A stretch of DNA of 64,000 nucleotides from Rhynchosporium graminicola (Eukaryota; Ascomycota; Leotiomycetes; Helotiales; Ploettnerulaceae). Positions 47,496 to 58,728 of this stretch are shown in pieces (position 1 is the first letter of the stretch; every line of letters begins with the position of its first letter). The DNA lies in NCBI GenBank assembly GCA_900074885.1, contig FJUW01000057.1, positions 108,939 through 172,938 of the forward strand, in the 5' to 3' direction. Both the position numbers and the translations under genes were made by a program. A model generated the notes under the pieces. It was not told where the DNA came from, ran no database searches, and saw only the letters and a program-made list of their open reading frames with translations.

Positions 47496-48594
47496 CTACC
47501 TTGCTGTGATTCCCTGCCGAGAATAACACCAAACACATCTTCCATCACACACATCCCTGAGTGTCCCGGGTACATTTTTACTCTTGGTGAGGATAGATCT
47601 CCATCTCTTCACGAGAATTGGGATTCGACGAGCTGTACTACGATGTGGGTGCAAGCGTGTTTCGGGACTTCCAGATAAGAAACGAAAGTTTAGCATAAGC
47701 ACTGCCAGACATGAATCTGTTGTCATCAATATGATGTTGTTGCGTACACTGCCAGTGCACAACTATCAAGGTTACTTTCCAGGGAGGACATCTGTATCAT
47801 TTAGTATTACGTACAGTACACTCACTTGCATTATTTCAAGCTCCACAAAAGATGTCGTCGCTCGGGTGCCATCCACAATCATATCTCGTGTCATTGCTAC
47901 ATTTTGGCTATCTAATATAGCTCGCATCTCGTTGAAAAGCATATTGCAAAGCTCACGGTGAGGGAATATTGCCATGACCGATATCTCAATGTTCCTTGGA
48001 ACGATCATCACACTCGGAAATTTCGGCAGCAATAATCGCAATGAGTAATTTAGTTTTCGGTCTCCTCTCCTCTTCAAGCGCTCAGATATTTATTCAACTT
48101 CATAACAAAAGACCTACAAGCAGCACATGCTGGTAAACAGCTGATTCGCTGACCTACGAGTGTCGTGAAATGATGTGGGAAATCCGGTATATGTCGTCCA
48201 ACCTCTTTCTCTCCACATTCTTCGTCGCCCTGGCTGGTTGCACCGTCTCCATCTCCCAAGCCGGCGCCACTTCACCAGGTTTCTCTTTACCGGCCGCGAT
48301 CGCGATATCTTCCTGCTGCATCTCGGACTGGACCACTAAATGAACCACATACGAGCCCGGAAGAATGATAGCTGCTTGCTCTGCCTCGAATGCTACATTT
48401 TTCTCTGCATGTCCAGCCAAAAGAACCCTCAGTACCTGCACCACGTCTTTTTTATCCGTGACACGGGATTTTGTGACGCCGAAGTATTCCGCGTAAGCAT
48501 ATATAGAGTAGTACACGCAGGCAGAATTGGCAAAAACAAGCGCGAGCTTCATGGCGAAGTAGTCCGGCATGCTATTCCACACGATCATCTGCAC
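47496..48594 (-). CDS. Weak candidate spliced gene, family unknown
   Basis: Two stretches read like real protein. One (48154-48594) contains MKLALVFANSACVYYSIYAY and EAEQAAIILPGSYVVHLVVQ. The other (47826-48077) contains ISVMAIFPHRELCNMLFNEM and MTRDMIVDGTRATTSFVELE. The second ends at a clean donor GTGAGT, and a TTGATAG acceptor (exon from 47762) is in phase. I could not find a phase-consistent junction between the two stretches, and the 3' exon looks less protein-like. A further upstream frame at 48630-48839 (KVGPPKKKIEAARDFLANRR) may be its first exon. It could be a diverged gene or a decaying one. Confidence 0.3.
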
Positions 48595-49105
48595 CTGAGA
48601 AGCACACTCACTACCTTCGAGTACGAGATTCAGGATATGCCCGTTGGATCAAACAGGCCTTGAAAATTGCAGGTCTCTACCCGTCTGTTGGCCAGGAAAT
48701 CTCTAGCAGCCTCAATTTTCTTCTTGGGAGGCCCGACCTTGAAAACAAAAGGAAAACCACAAGGCCGTCCCTCCAATATACTGTGTGAAGACATCGCTAA
48801 ACTATTCTGAACCGGGAATAGACATCCCAGCAATCGCATCGACTTCTACACTTGGCGTGGAGTGGGTTACAAGTAGACAGACTATGGGAGAACGACACGA
48901 CACGATGCGCTCTCGCTCTCGCTTTTGGCTCGATAATAATCCCGGAATTCAAGTTATCGAAGCCGGGGAAACAGAAGACTTACAGAGCCAGAAACCGAAA
49001 ATTGTATTGCGCTATCGAGTGGATCTTCGTTAGGAGCGAAGGTTACGAAAGTCAGATTTGATTAGAGTAGAGTATAGTATAGTCTTCTACTTGTAAAGTA
49101 GCTAA

Positions 49106-49135
49106 AAAAATATATATATATATATTTTTTTTTTC
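49106..49135. repeat. A-run, (TA)n and T-run palindrome
   Basis: A run of A, then alternating TA, then a run of T. It is self-complementary and could form a cruciform or mark a terminator region. Confidence 0.6.
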
Positions 49136-49521
49136 ATAAAGAGCTTTTCGTAGAGAGATCGAGGGAAGGTATTTACATTCTCCAAATGAACAGCAAGCGT
49201 TGAAAATACAACTAGAAAGTCTCACGTATGTCTTTCCTCAACCTGCTACCCAGATCTATACTGATAAAACAGACGAGCAAAATATGACAAGGGGGCTTGC
49301 TACACCATCTTAGCCTATTCCAACCATCCATCGCTCACCATGCTCCCTCGGCTCTGCTTCCACGACCAACTAGTCGTTGCGAAAAGTTTTTTTTTTTTTT
49401 TCCGTCCGTCCATCTATCTCATCTTCTCTGTCGGGATGACCATGCATGACATGACACGGAAAACTCATAGGCGGCGCCATGGATGCGAACGAAGCCATGG
49501 AATGGACTCAGCCCTAGCTAG

Positions 49522-49787
49522 AATGTCAGACTTCGGGATCCTGAAGTAAGCAGCGACCGTGCCACCACTCCCTCATCTCGCGAGCCGGGAAGTCATGAAG
49601 ACTAACAACACCTTCACAGCGCGCCGATCCTGGACGCTCCGCGCCTGCATTCGAAACCATACCCAGGATCGTCTCCGGTCTGGATGACATCACTCCCGGC
49701 TCATTGAACAGCATCTCCCAACTCTACTCCGAAGCCTTCAATCACACAGTCCCCGTCTCTTCACTAATCACAACCTGCGATACATAA
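49522..49787 (+). pseudogene. Possible 3' exons of an unrecognised gene
   Basis: The frame at 49522-49545 (NVRLRDPE) ends at a GTAAGC donor. An intron of 74 nt with a CTAAC branch site and a TTCACAG acceptor follows. The frame resumes in phase at 49620 with PRIVSGLDDITPGSLNSISQ and ends at a TAA (49785-49787). Residue composition and splice signals look genuine, but no start codon or upstream exons can be traced. It is either a gene remnant or the end of a gene whose 5' exons I could not resolve. It converges on the aspartic protease gene. Confidence 0.3.
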
Positions 49788-50063
49788 ACTTGCTCTCACA
49801 CACTCTCACTCTCACACACTCATTCTCACTTGTACTCATCTCAGAGGAGCAATATTCAATTACATTATGTATTTCATCAACCGCATTCCACCACCCCAGA
49901 CATCATATACATCTTTAGACATGTATTGTCTCTATGTATGTATGCATGTATGATGGAGTTCAGTTCGGAATTGAAACACGCCTCTCTTTGCTGCCAAGAA
50001 ATGTCCCTCTCATGCAACATTACCCTATGCGACCAAATGCCACATGCGACAAAAACCACTCGC

Positions 50064-52409
50064 TTACAAAACCAAAAGTGCCAATGTCATGCCAGCAAAA
50101 GCCCAAGTGCTTCCCATCTTCATCGAGCTCGCAGCTCCAATGACAGGAACTCCCGTTCCAGAAGGCAGGGGAGCTCCAGTGGGAATGGTCAAGTATGTGC
50201 TCGCAGCGGAGATAGGGTAAGGAGCCGCAGCTGGTGGAGCACCCGGCTGGTAAGTTCCAGGCTTGACTCCAATTGGAGCAGGAAGGACAGGCACTGGGTA
50301 TTGAATTGGGACGACTGGTGCGATTGGGGCTGGATTAGCGACCAACTCGTATGGAGCAACTCTGTATCCACCGATGTTGACGACAGCGTAACCGGTGGGC
50401 TTGACCGACGTGGATACTGGTACGACTGCGGTGGTTTGCGATCCGTATGGACAATTCTTGACTTCTGGACCGCACTTGGAAATGGTGTAGGTCTCCGTGG
50501 CGTAGACAGGATTCTCGGCGGCATGGGTTTGAAATGGCGCGGGGGTGATAGCGGCCTGGGAGGCTGGGCAGACAGTGGTGTATTCGACGACGGTCTGGGT
50601 AACCTTTCCAATCAAGCAGTTGGTGATTGTTGGTGCGCAAGATGTGATGGTGTACGTGGAAGTTGATTGCAAAGTAGATGTAGCGTACTCCGTTGGGTAT
50701 GGAGTTGGTTGAACAGTTGTAGCGTACTCTGTTGGGTACTCTGTTGGGTATGCAGTTGGTTCGGCAGTAGAGCTGTGGTTTGAGATTGAGTAAAGACCAA
50801 TAGATTCTGTGGAGATGGTGGGGAAAGCAGAGTTGGAGGAAGTAATGGATGCACTTGAAGGAGAAGTGGAAACAGCCGATGAGGAAGACATGACAGATGC
50901 ACTTGAAGCAATGGTGGAAGAGGCCATCGACGAAGGTACGGATCCTGTAGCTGCTTGAGGGCCACAAGCTCCCACAATCGACGGGACGGCATCTGGACCA
51001 CTTCCAATGGCAACCAAGTTAGTTCCGCAGTTCTTGGCATTGGCGAGATGAATGTTTTGGTTATCTTGATCAAAGACAACATAGGCGGCTCTGAGGAAAG
51101 AATCTCCGAGAACAGGGGCGGTATTCTCAATAGCCATTCCAAGGTAGCAGAGTCCCTCAATGTGCCAGATGAACTCCTTGAATGGAACGTTGATGACGGT
51201 GTTTCCGAATCCGAAATCGACAGTACCCGCTTCGTCTGAAACGGAACAATCGACCAGGTAAAGTCCCGAATTACCATCTGGGCGTGCACTTGGGAAGTCC
51301 TGGATGATCGCATTGAAGAGAGCAGCTGGGAGAAGATTGAGAGTTCCACCCGTGTCAAGATAGACTGGCTGGCCCTGAGGATCACTGGATGTTGGTGCGT
51401 ATAGCTTGGAAGTCACTTCTCCTGGCTTGGTGATACCGACAGACTTCAAGTGGACCCAGTAGCTAGATGGTATCAGAGTGATCCAGATGAGGTAAGAAGA
51501 TAACGTACCGAGGGTAAAAGTCTGGTGCCAGAGCAGCAGGAATGATCGGAAGTTTCTCCAAAGAACCCGAGTACTTGGCAGTATCAATACCACCGAAGAT
51601 GATAGCACCTGAGTTGTTAGCGACTTCAAGTGATGGCTCGGAAAACAAGACGAACCATCTGCCGATTCCCAGCTTCGCAAGTCAACAGAGAAAGCACGAC
51701 TCTTGGTGATACCTTGAGCTTTCAACGTATCGATCAGGATGGGGTAACCTGTCAATTCAATTCCAGGTCCAATACCGAGGAGACCAATTGGCAGGTCATG
51801 GCTGGAAGTGGCGACACCGAATTGCTGACCCGTGACAAGTGCACCTACTCTCATTAGCGCAATTCGGGTTCTTGAAGAAGGGTCCATGCCTCCGAGATCA
51901 AAGCTATCGGAAAAGAATTTGACCTGGGCGGATCCTTTTCCGTACTTGAGCTCCATGCTCGTCTGCAGATCAAGAGCAGAAGATGAAGCATTTGGGCTGT
52001 AACGTGGGAGAGTTGCACACAAAGCAGCATTTATCGCAGGACCAGCAGCTGAGCATTGGGGGTTAACCCAAGAGTGGGATGATCCACTATCAAGAATCAG
52101 GCGCTGAGGCTGAGGAGGAGTTCCAATAGCGACTGATGTATGAGTTAGTACCTGGTCACGGGGACGAGGGGACGAGGGAACGGAATACCTACTATCAACG
52201 AGGTAACGGGTACCAGTTTGAATACTCTCGATATTGCTCGTGACCTGTCTCCTCGAGGTGGCGTGAGTAGCGGTAATGGGGAGTCTCAAAATACCCGAAA
52301 TACCCGAGTCAGAATCTTCTTGTCTGGTGGGAAGGATCGCGGATCCAGATGAAAGGGAGGCAAACGAAAGGGCGACGGCGACGGCGACGGCGAATAGAGT
52401 GGAAATCAT
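50064..52409 (-). CDS. Secreted GPI-anchored aspartic protease (yapsin/OPSB-like)
   Basis: Pepsin-family endopeptidase at the cell surface, 730 residues in four exons: 52193-52409, 51656-52132, 51509-51608 and 50064-51462. The introns are 60, 47 and 46 nt (GTAGGT...CATCAG with branch TACTAAC; GTTCGT...CTCAG; GTACGT...TCTAG). ATG 52409 begins a signal peptide (MISTLFAVAVAVALSFASL). After the propeptide comes YLVDIAIGTPPQ and the first catalytic site LDSGS (Asp87), then the flap MELKYGKG. The second site is YLDTGGTLNLLP (Asp301), with Gly where Thr/Ser is commoner. A Ser/Thr-rich stalk contains YPTEYPTEYATT repeats and two Cys-pair modules (TSCAPTITNC and SKCGPEVKNC). The C-terminus is Pro-rich and ends in a hydrophobic tail after GAASS, fitting a GPI attachment signal. 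In the unspliced sequence the frame stays open throughout. Confidence 0.92.
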   Translation of the reverse strand: MISTLFAVAVAVALSFASLSSGSAILPTRQEDSDSGISGILRLPITATHATSRRQVTSNIESIQTGTRYLVDSRYSVPSSPRPRDQVLTHTSVAIGTPPQPQRLILDSGSSHSWVNPQCSAAGPAINAALCATLPRYSPNASSSALDLQTSMELKYGKGSAQVKFFSDSFDLGGMDPSSRTRIALMRVGALVTGQQFGVATSSHDLPIGLLGIGPGIELTGYPILIDTLKAQGITKSRAFSVDLRSWESADGSSCFPSHHLKSLTTQVLSSSVVLILPSTRVLWRNFRSFLLLWHQTFTLGTLSSYLIWITLIPSSYWVHLKSVGITKPGEVTSKLYAPTSSDPQGQPVYLDTGGTLNLLPAALFNAIIQDFPSARPDGNSGLYLVDCSVSDEAGTVDFGFGNTVINVPFKEFIWHIEGLCYLGMAIENTAPVLGDSFLRAAYVVFDQDNQNIHLANAKNCGTNLVAIGSGPDAVPSIVGACGPQAATGSVPSSMASSTIASSASVMSSSSAVSTSPSSASITSSNSAFPTISTESIGLYSISNHSSTAEPTAYPTEYPTEYATTVQPTPYPTEYATSTLQSTSTYTITSCAPTITNCLIGKVTQTVVEYTTVCPASQAAITPAPFQTHAAENPVYATETYTISKCGPEVKNCPYGSQTTAVVPVSTSVKPTGYAVVNIGGYRVAPYELVANPAPIAPVVPIQYPVPVLPAPIGVKPGTYQPGAPPAAAPYPISAASTYLTIPTGAPLPSGTGVPVIGAASSMKMGSTWAFAGMTLALLVL

Positions 52410-52665
52410 GATGACTGGGTTCCTGTGAAGCGGCCACGGGATGGGTGGGATAGGCCAGGGGATGAATGCGAGAGAGAGAGAGAGTGAGTGTGTTGTTTGG
52501 TTTGGTTGACTGTTATTATTAATGAGTGATGGAGACGTGAAGGAAGTCAAGTGTCAAGTGCGGTGGAGCATGAAAAAGCGAGCGTGAGGATCCAATTGGA
52601 TCAATTTCAATGGGATTATGTCGACATCTGTTAGGACGTCCGTCAACAAATGAGGCGAGGCGAGG

Positions 52666-52720
52666 TTGGGGTTTGGGTTTGGGTTTGGGTTGGGTTGGGT
52701 TGGGGTTGGGTTGGATTGGG
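52666..52720. repeat. G-rich tandem (TTGGG/TTTGGG)n
   Basis: Ten or so G-triplets or quadruplets separated by 2-3 T on the plus strand; a strong G-quadruplex candidate. It sits about 260-310 bp upstream of the protease ATG. It is not the canonical TTAGGG telomere repeat. Confidence 0.8.
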
Positions 52721-53576
52721 AGGAGGGGAGAGGCGAAAAGAAGGTGGTGAGGACGACGAGGTGAGGTGAGGTCGGCGGCGAGGTTGAAAAGAACGTGATC
52801 GTGAAGACGAGGAGAGGTTAGAGGTTTGAGGTGGGAGGTTGGAAGTTGAGGTGAGGTGAGAATAAGAAACTTGGCCTGGTCTGGTCTGGTCTGGAAGGGG
52901 GAAGGGGAGGGGAGGGGAGGGGAGGGGCAGGTACGGATTAGGGGGTCAGCGCTTTCCCCCTTTCGGGAAGGATGATGGATGATCCACAGATGCGAGCGAC
53001 GGCCAAGTCCCTTCCCGCTGCTGCCTGCCACCAAGCCCCATGCCCATACAGATTCAACGTCGGGGATCAATCATCCAATGGACGGACGTCCGTCCCATGT
53101 CAACGTGGGTGGGATTCGTAGTCGAATCCGATTCGAGCATTTGGAGGGAAAGATGATCGATCATCAATGGTGCCGGCAAGGCAACCATTTTTTTATATAA
53201 CTAACTAACTCTTCGAACGACCCCCCCCCGTAGTCTAAATGATGCGCTCATGCGTCCGCACCTAGGTACTGTAGGTAGCTACTTCGAAGTATCTATGCAG
53301 TCAGTATACATACATACATACGTATGACAACTCGCGCGAGAATCTTTGCATCATTCGTTCGTTCCCAATTTGCAGACAGAGTATATCATATCAACAACCC
53401 ACAAGAACCCGAACATCCACATAACGTCGAAATCACCCAATAATTGATTGATTGCCCGGAGGAACAATATGATCAATATCCAGTCAAGACCCACCGAAGA
53501 TCCAGCGCCGCGCCCCAATTCAATTGGCCGACGTGATGTGCTCGCCCAGATTCTTTCTACTTTAGGGCGGACGGAC

Positions 53577-53578
<2 letters not shown>

Positions 53579-53614
<36 letters not shown>
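53579..53614. repeat. (GACA)9 microsatellite
   Basis: Perfect tetranucleotide repeat. Confidence 0.9.
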
Positions 53615-53850
53615 GCCACGTCCCTTGATCTTGTTCTTGTTGATCACGGCACGGAGCGAGCGACCACTGGCTTTCGGCCGCTTTTGCTTACTTACCTAAG
53701 CCCGAGGAGGGTTAATCCTCATCTTACCTAGCTTGGTAATCTCGTTCGTCGTACCTTCCTTGCCTTGAGATCTTTCTTTATGCATCGGGCTCGGGCTTCA
53801 CTTTTAATCTCCCCTGTCTGATCCACCGCCGAGCCAGCCCGATTCAGCCT

Positions 53851-53877
53851 GCTTGCTTGCTTGCTTGCTTGCTTGCT
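53851..53877. repeat. (GCTT)n microsatellite
   Basis: Nearly seven perfect GCTT units. Confidence 0.9.
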
Positions 53878-54315
53878 CTCGGCTGTTCCTGCATGCTAGC
53901 TAGCTATATTATTGTACGCCCGCCCCGCACGCAGATAATGAGCGCATTGACATCTCGGGAACTTGGCGTATCGTGAAACACTCGAATAATGAATGAATGA
54001 ATGGCGCCATGGTGGGGGCCTGAGAAATGGCCGGTTTGAGACGATCCGTCATTTTGACGTGCTGAATTCTCCGTCTACATACCATACATGACTTCCTATT
54101 CTGTCTGATGTTTCAACTCTCGTTTCTCGATGGCAACCTTCGACGCTCGTAATCGTACCCTTCATTGATATCTATCTCGCTCGCCTTCCCAATAAAGTCA
54201 ACGCGCGCGCATCAATCACACTTCAACACACGAAAGTATCTAATCATTCCTCCACTACAAACAAGCAAGACACAGACCACAGACCACAGACATAAACACA
54301 AAGTCATCCGATGTT

Positions 54316-54341
54316 CCAACCCCAACCCCAACCCCAACCCC
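54316..54341. repeat. C-rich tandem (CCAACC)n
   Basis: Four CCAACC/CCCCAA-type units; the opposite strand is G-rich like the 52666-52720 tract but in inverted orientation. Confidence 0.8.
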
Positions 54342-54882
54342 GACTAACTAACCAATCATCGATCCCTTCCACATCCGCTAAACAAGGTTAATTAAAGCAT
54401 CAATCACCACACCCTACGATCAGTAGCTAATCTCCCCTTCCCCGAGATCCGCGCGACTGCACTGACTGGACTGTACAGTGCGCCATCATTTCCCTGGTTG
54501 TCCTTCCACCGGTAAGGCTGAGGCCAACTACCTCACACAGGAGGATTTCAACGTCACAAATGACGACTTGACCGAAAATTACAACCTAGCAATATGATCC
54601 ATGTCTGCCTGAGTTTGCATAATGGACCAACACTTATAAACTTTGGCAAAGCCATTTCGACAGAATTGTCAATGTATTGACACTCAATCGACACCAAATC
54701 AGTGGTGAAAAAGGGGGTGAAAGGGATACGAACACAAAACTCTATGTATCAACCACTAACTCGGCATCAGTCCTCTACCTGTGTCTCTCTGATCAAAATT
54801 ATCACTTCTACGACTAGAAGTCCCCACTCAGTCACCCACAAAATCGCCAATCTATTATACTCTCTACCTTTCACATTACCTA

Positions 54883-55327
54883 CTCGGGCGCCTTTTTAGT
54901 CAGGCAACTGAGAATAAGCGAATATCAAAGGAAATTTGTTAGAGATAAATTCGTAAGAACTCGATTCCAAATTAAACCATAATTATAAAGAAGGTATAGT
55001 TCTAGGTCTTAGGTATACTTTATATCCTGGGTAACTAGTACTAGAAAAACCGATTTAACAACCATTCAGTGATTATTTCTCGTAGATGGAAGACTAATAT
55101 ATAATCTAAAGCATACCCTAAAAGAGAAGTCGAATTTTCACATAACATAACCAATAGTTCATCTAATTAAAAATAAATATGTATAACACTAGAGTACGTT
55201 TTATATTCAGTTTCTACTCTGATCTCCTATAGATATTGAATAATAATTATATAAAGATATTTCCTCCCTATAGAAAGAAGGTACATCTTCGCTTATTCTC
55301 ACTTTCCTGACCGGAAACGCGCCCGAG
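54883..55327. mobile_element. MITE-like element with about 44-bp terminal inverted repeats (445 bp)
   Basis: The left end begins CTCGGGCGCCTTTTTAGTCA. The reverse complement of the right end begins CTCGGGCGCGTTTCCGGTCA. Both continue to a shared GAGAATAAGCGAA, with about 7-8 mismatches over about 42 bp. TA flanks both ends (54881-54882, 55328-55329), consistent with a TA target duplication as in Tc1/mariner-type MITEs, although pairing continues outward to CCTA. The interior is AT-rich, non-coding and looks RIP-affected. Its ends do not resemble those of the Tc1 element at 12.5 kb. Confidence 0.7.
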
Positions 55328-56799
55328 TAGGACACAGCCCTACCTCTATTACCTTTCTAACTACAATAACAAATCCCCCCTCTCATCCTGACAATCTAGA
55401 CCCAATTGATTAAAGATTCACCAAACTATAGACTCTCTAATTCACTCAGATATCGCAACAGCGATCTGCACCCGCTCCGTCTATTTCCCGGTTCGCTAAC
55501 TTAGTATTTGGTAACTTGATCAAGAAAGACCAGATTTAACTCATGATAAATACCCTTGTCATAAATAGAGCATGAAAATGGACTCCATCTGAGGACACTG
55601 GGTTTGCCTTACTGAAGTCTGACGAGATGTCCCCTTCCCTATATACTCGTATCGGTTGATATGTGAGGTGTGAGATGTCGCGGACATGTCAAAGTCAATC
55701 CAGACCCACCGACTTAATCTTCAATACTAATACTTCGTACTTCGCGCATCGAGCTGCTTATATCCTCCTCCCTCCTCCACCTCCTCCTCCCGTCTTCCGC
55801 ATCGTCATACCCAAGTTGGCCGTTGGAGATTCACAGCGCAATACTTCGACTGGGAAATCTTGAAGCGCGGCGTTTCCTGAATAGCAAGAATCTTGATCCC
55901 CATCGTCTTTTTTATCCTTCGTAAGGTTTCTCTCATGCATCTTACCCTGAATTATATGTTCGAGAACATCTGGATCCCTAGAGCTTTTCGGGAATCTTTT
56001 CTTTCTCGTTTTCAATCTCACGCTGATGCCGATGCTATATCTCGTAGACTGTGTTCATCTGATTAGAGACTAGCGATTGAAAAGGCAGGTCGATAATATT
56101 CCTGAATGATTCATTGCATTGATGAAGCTGCGTGTTACGATAGCTGAATCATCGGCGCTCGAGAGATCTCGACGAGTAGCTGGACCTGGTTCGGTTACTG
56201 ATATCAGACGGTAATTGCGATCTTTCATGTTGTCAGGCCCGGTTGATATCAAACAATCAACTCGCGCATGAATCAGCTTTCGCTTTCTCTCTTCTTCTAA
56301 AGGAGTTTTGATTCTTGCGCTATTTTATTCCCATTCCTTACTGTTATGCTATTCGTGTGATAATCATCTTGACAGCTACCCAGACTGGCTCTTTTGCGAC
56401 CGGACATTCCGCGGATTCTGCTTACGGTTGTTTAACTTCTTCTTCTCCAGAATTTACCCACTAGCTATATATAGAATGTCCACCTTTCTTCATGGTACCT
56501 CAACCTGTCGGATTGATATCCATTATCACCCTCAGTAATATCCCTGATCTCTCTTCATCATCCAGGCCTCGTCCATGCCAGCTTTCTCTGTCTATTCTAC
56601 ATTCCTCATTATCTGATCAACACACCTACCTACTCCGTCTATCGGAATCAAAAGATCATCATAACACCCAACTCATCTTCCCTTCGGCCAGCGAAGACGG
56701 ATTCCTAAGCCTGTGCGAGGCGCTGGCTACAAACTGGCGATACTTTCGATTAGTATTCGTCTGAGCTGGTCAGAAACGCAATTAATCCTGAGAGTAATC

Positions 56800-57650
56800 A
56801 ATCATAGGCTCTCGAGCTATTCCTCTCTTCGCCAAAGGGTATTTTCAGATATAGAATAGATATACGCTTAATACATTCTTTTATATTCCAACAGACTAAT
56901 GTACTCGAACCTGAGTATCTCTACGATTCCATCCAATCAGTTCTTTCTCTCTTACTCGATACCTCAAAATATTCTCTTATACTAGATCTATTAGACTGTC
57001 TTTCGACGAAGTACCATACTAAGGACTGCTTTCGAGCCGTAACTTAAAAAAGGATAAAGGGAACTATGACTATAAAGGAAAATAACTCTCTTGATATCTT
57101 TTTACAGAGAAAAAACGCATAAAGAAAAAGAAGAGAAGTATAGAAGCTCGCATCAGAAGGTTTACCTAGATTTTAGGGATTTTCGAATGTATAAGCAGAG
57201 ACCTTTGCCCTTTTCTCGGAGAATAAGGCACGAGAACCCTGCTTTGAGAGCTAAAAAAAAAGTTCTTTAAATTACCTTGGATTTCCTAGGGTTTCTGAGA
57301 AAAAGCTTCGAGTATCTCTTTTCAAGAGCTTGAGTAAAAAGTAGCACACTAACTTCATCTGAAGGGGTGCGATGAATAGAAATAGCCGATTAAAACTAAA
57401 ACGCCGGTACACATTTAATTTGCTATAGACTAGAAAGTACTCTCAAGAGGCTAGTTTATTTACTATAGATAAAAAGTATATAAGAGAGCTGAAGTAGCGT
57501 AGGATAAAGAGACCTAGGACTATATTGAAAACTTCTAGCGTTAGACTTTATATAAAATCCTCTACTTAGTACGTCTTTATGCCCTTCGGGATGCTGAGGT
57601 AGTTAGATCTACCTTCTAGATGATAATAACCATCATTATCATTATCACCT
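56800..57650. repeat. AT-rich RIP-like block
   Basis: Open frames vanish and TpA-rich words dominate, as at 6.9-8.7 kb. The source repeat is not recognisable and the limits are approximate. Confidence 0.4.
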
Positions 57651-58359
57651 TCTCTCCAACCTCCAACTCCTCACCATCTTCTCGCACAAGTGTTTCCGAT
57701 AGAAGCCCCATGATAAACACTCGTGAAAACAGAACTTCTTGATCTCATTTCCATCCTTCCACCATGTCCTTCTTTCCTTCATCCACACTCTCCACACCCA
57801 GCTTCCCATCAAAAACAATCTTCAGTAGGTCTAGGTCGATCTATTACCTGCGATTGATCACTGGTCAAGCCTCAACAATCTCACGATCCAGTAACCATGT
57901 TCCAAGTAGCGCAGGTCAAACGATCAATCCTTCCCAACTCCCTACCTCGGAAATATCATCATCATCATCAGCATCAGCATCAGCAGCAGAGGAATTACCA
58001 GCCGCCCCCCCCTTATTCCACCAGCAAGGGCGGATATCCTAAACTTGGAGACTGTACTTGATATACTAGATTCTTTCATCATCCCAGTAATCCCTCATAA
58101 TCCACTCTCTCGCCTCTCGTAACGCCTCCTGAGTTCCTAACCCTCTATCCGTTTCCTCTACCAAGAGCCCAAAGCAACGCTAGCTAAGCTACCGCAAGTC
58201 CACAATTTTATCCTGTGGGGGAAAAAGCAGCTTCGAAGGTATCTAGAGGCAGGTCGCGGTGCTAAGCTGCACATACCACACACCCTCCTCCTCCTCCTCC
58301 TTCCATCTCTCTCTTACTGGCAGATGGATCAGTATGAAAGTCCTCTCTTACCTTTCCCG

Positions 58360-58360
<1 letters not shown>

Positions 58361-58401
<41 letters not shown>
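58361..58401. repeat. (ACT)n trinucleotide microsatellite
   Basis: 41 bp of uninterrupted ACT/TAC repeat; it would encode poly-Ser in one minus-strand frame. Confidence 0.95.
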
Positions 58402-58707
58402 GCTTACCAGTCGAGATTAGATATTTCTGCATAGTGCAGGCAAACAGAGATACCGCGAAGTATATGAGGAAACCGATTATAGTCATAGGAAAGACGAAAG
58501 AAGACGTGTTCTTTTGCTAGGCAGGATATGCCCACGATCGATACAGTGGATCGATTGTCATTGCGCGAGTCTCCTCTTCTTGATGAGGGGAGGAAGTAGT
58601 ACGATGAGAGATGTGAGAGTGATGGTGCCTGATGTTTTGGGGTGGTGTAGGTCTTTTCGACCCTTGAGGTGATGGATGGATGGGTATAGCGGCTTATACA
58701 GAGAGAA

Positions 58708-58728
58708 TTTTTTTTTTTTTTTTTTTTT
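58708..58728. repeat. Poly-T run of 21
   Basis: Homopolymer of 21 T. Confidence 0.95.

Larger units (their letters stand above)
52410..54882. other. Spacer rich in low-complexity DNA, no gene supported
   Basis: It holds the protease promoter, strand-asymmetric G-rich DNA, a GACA and a GCTT microsatellite and a C-rich repeat (listed separately). Open frames are short and composed of low-complexity residues. Confidence 0.5.

Noticed and set aside
49830..50666. 278-codon plus-strand frame
   Set aside because: Antisense to the protease C-terminal stalk; the Ser/Arg/Trp/Gly-rich translation is a by-product of the repetitive coding strand.
52666..52720. Telomere-like array
   Set aside because: Units are TTGGG/TTTGGG, not TTAGGG, and genes lie on both sides; it is better described as a G-rich simple repeat.
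53579..53614. CRISPR-like array
   Set aside because: It is a perfect tetranucleotide microsatellite without spacers, in a eukaryotic genome.
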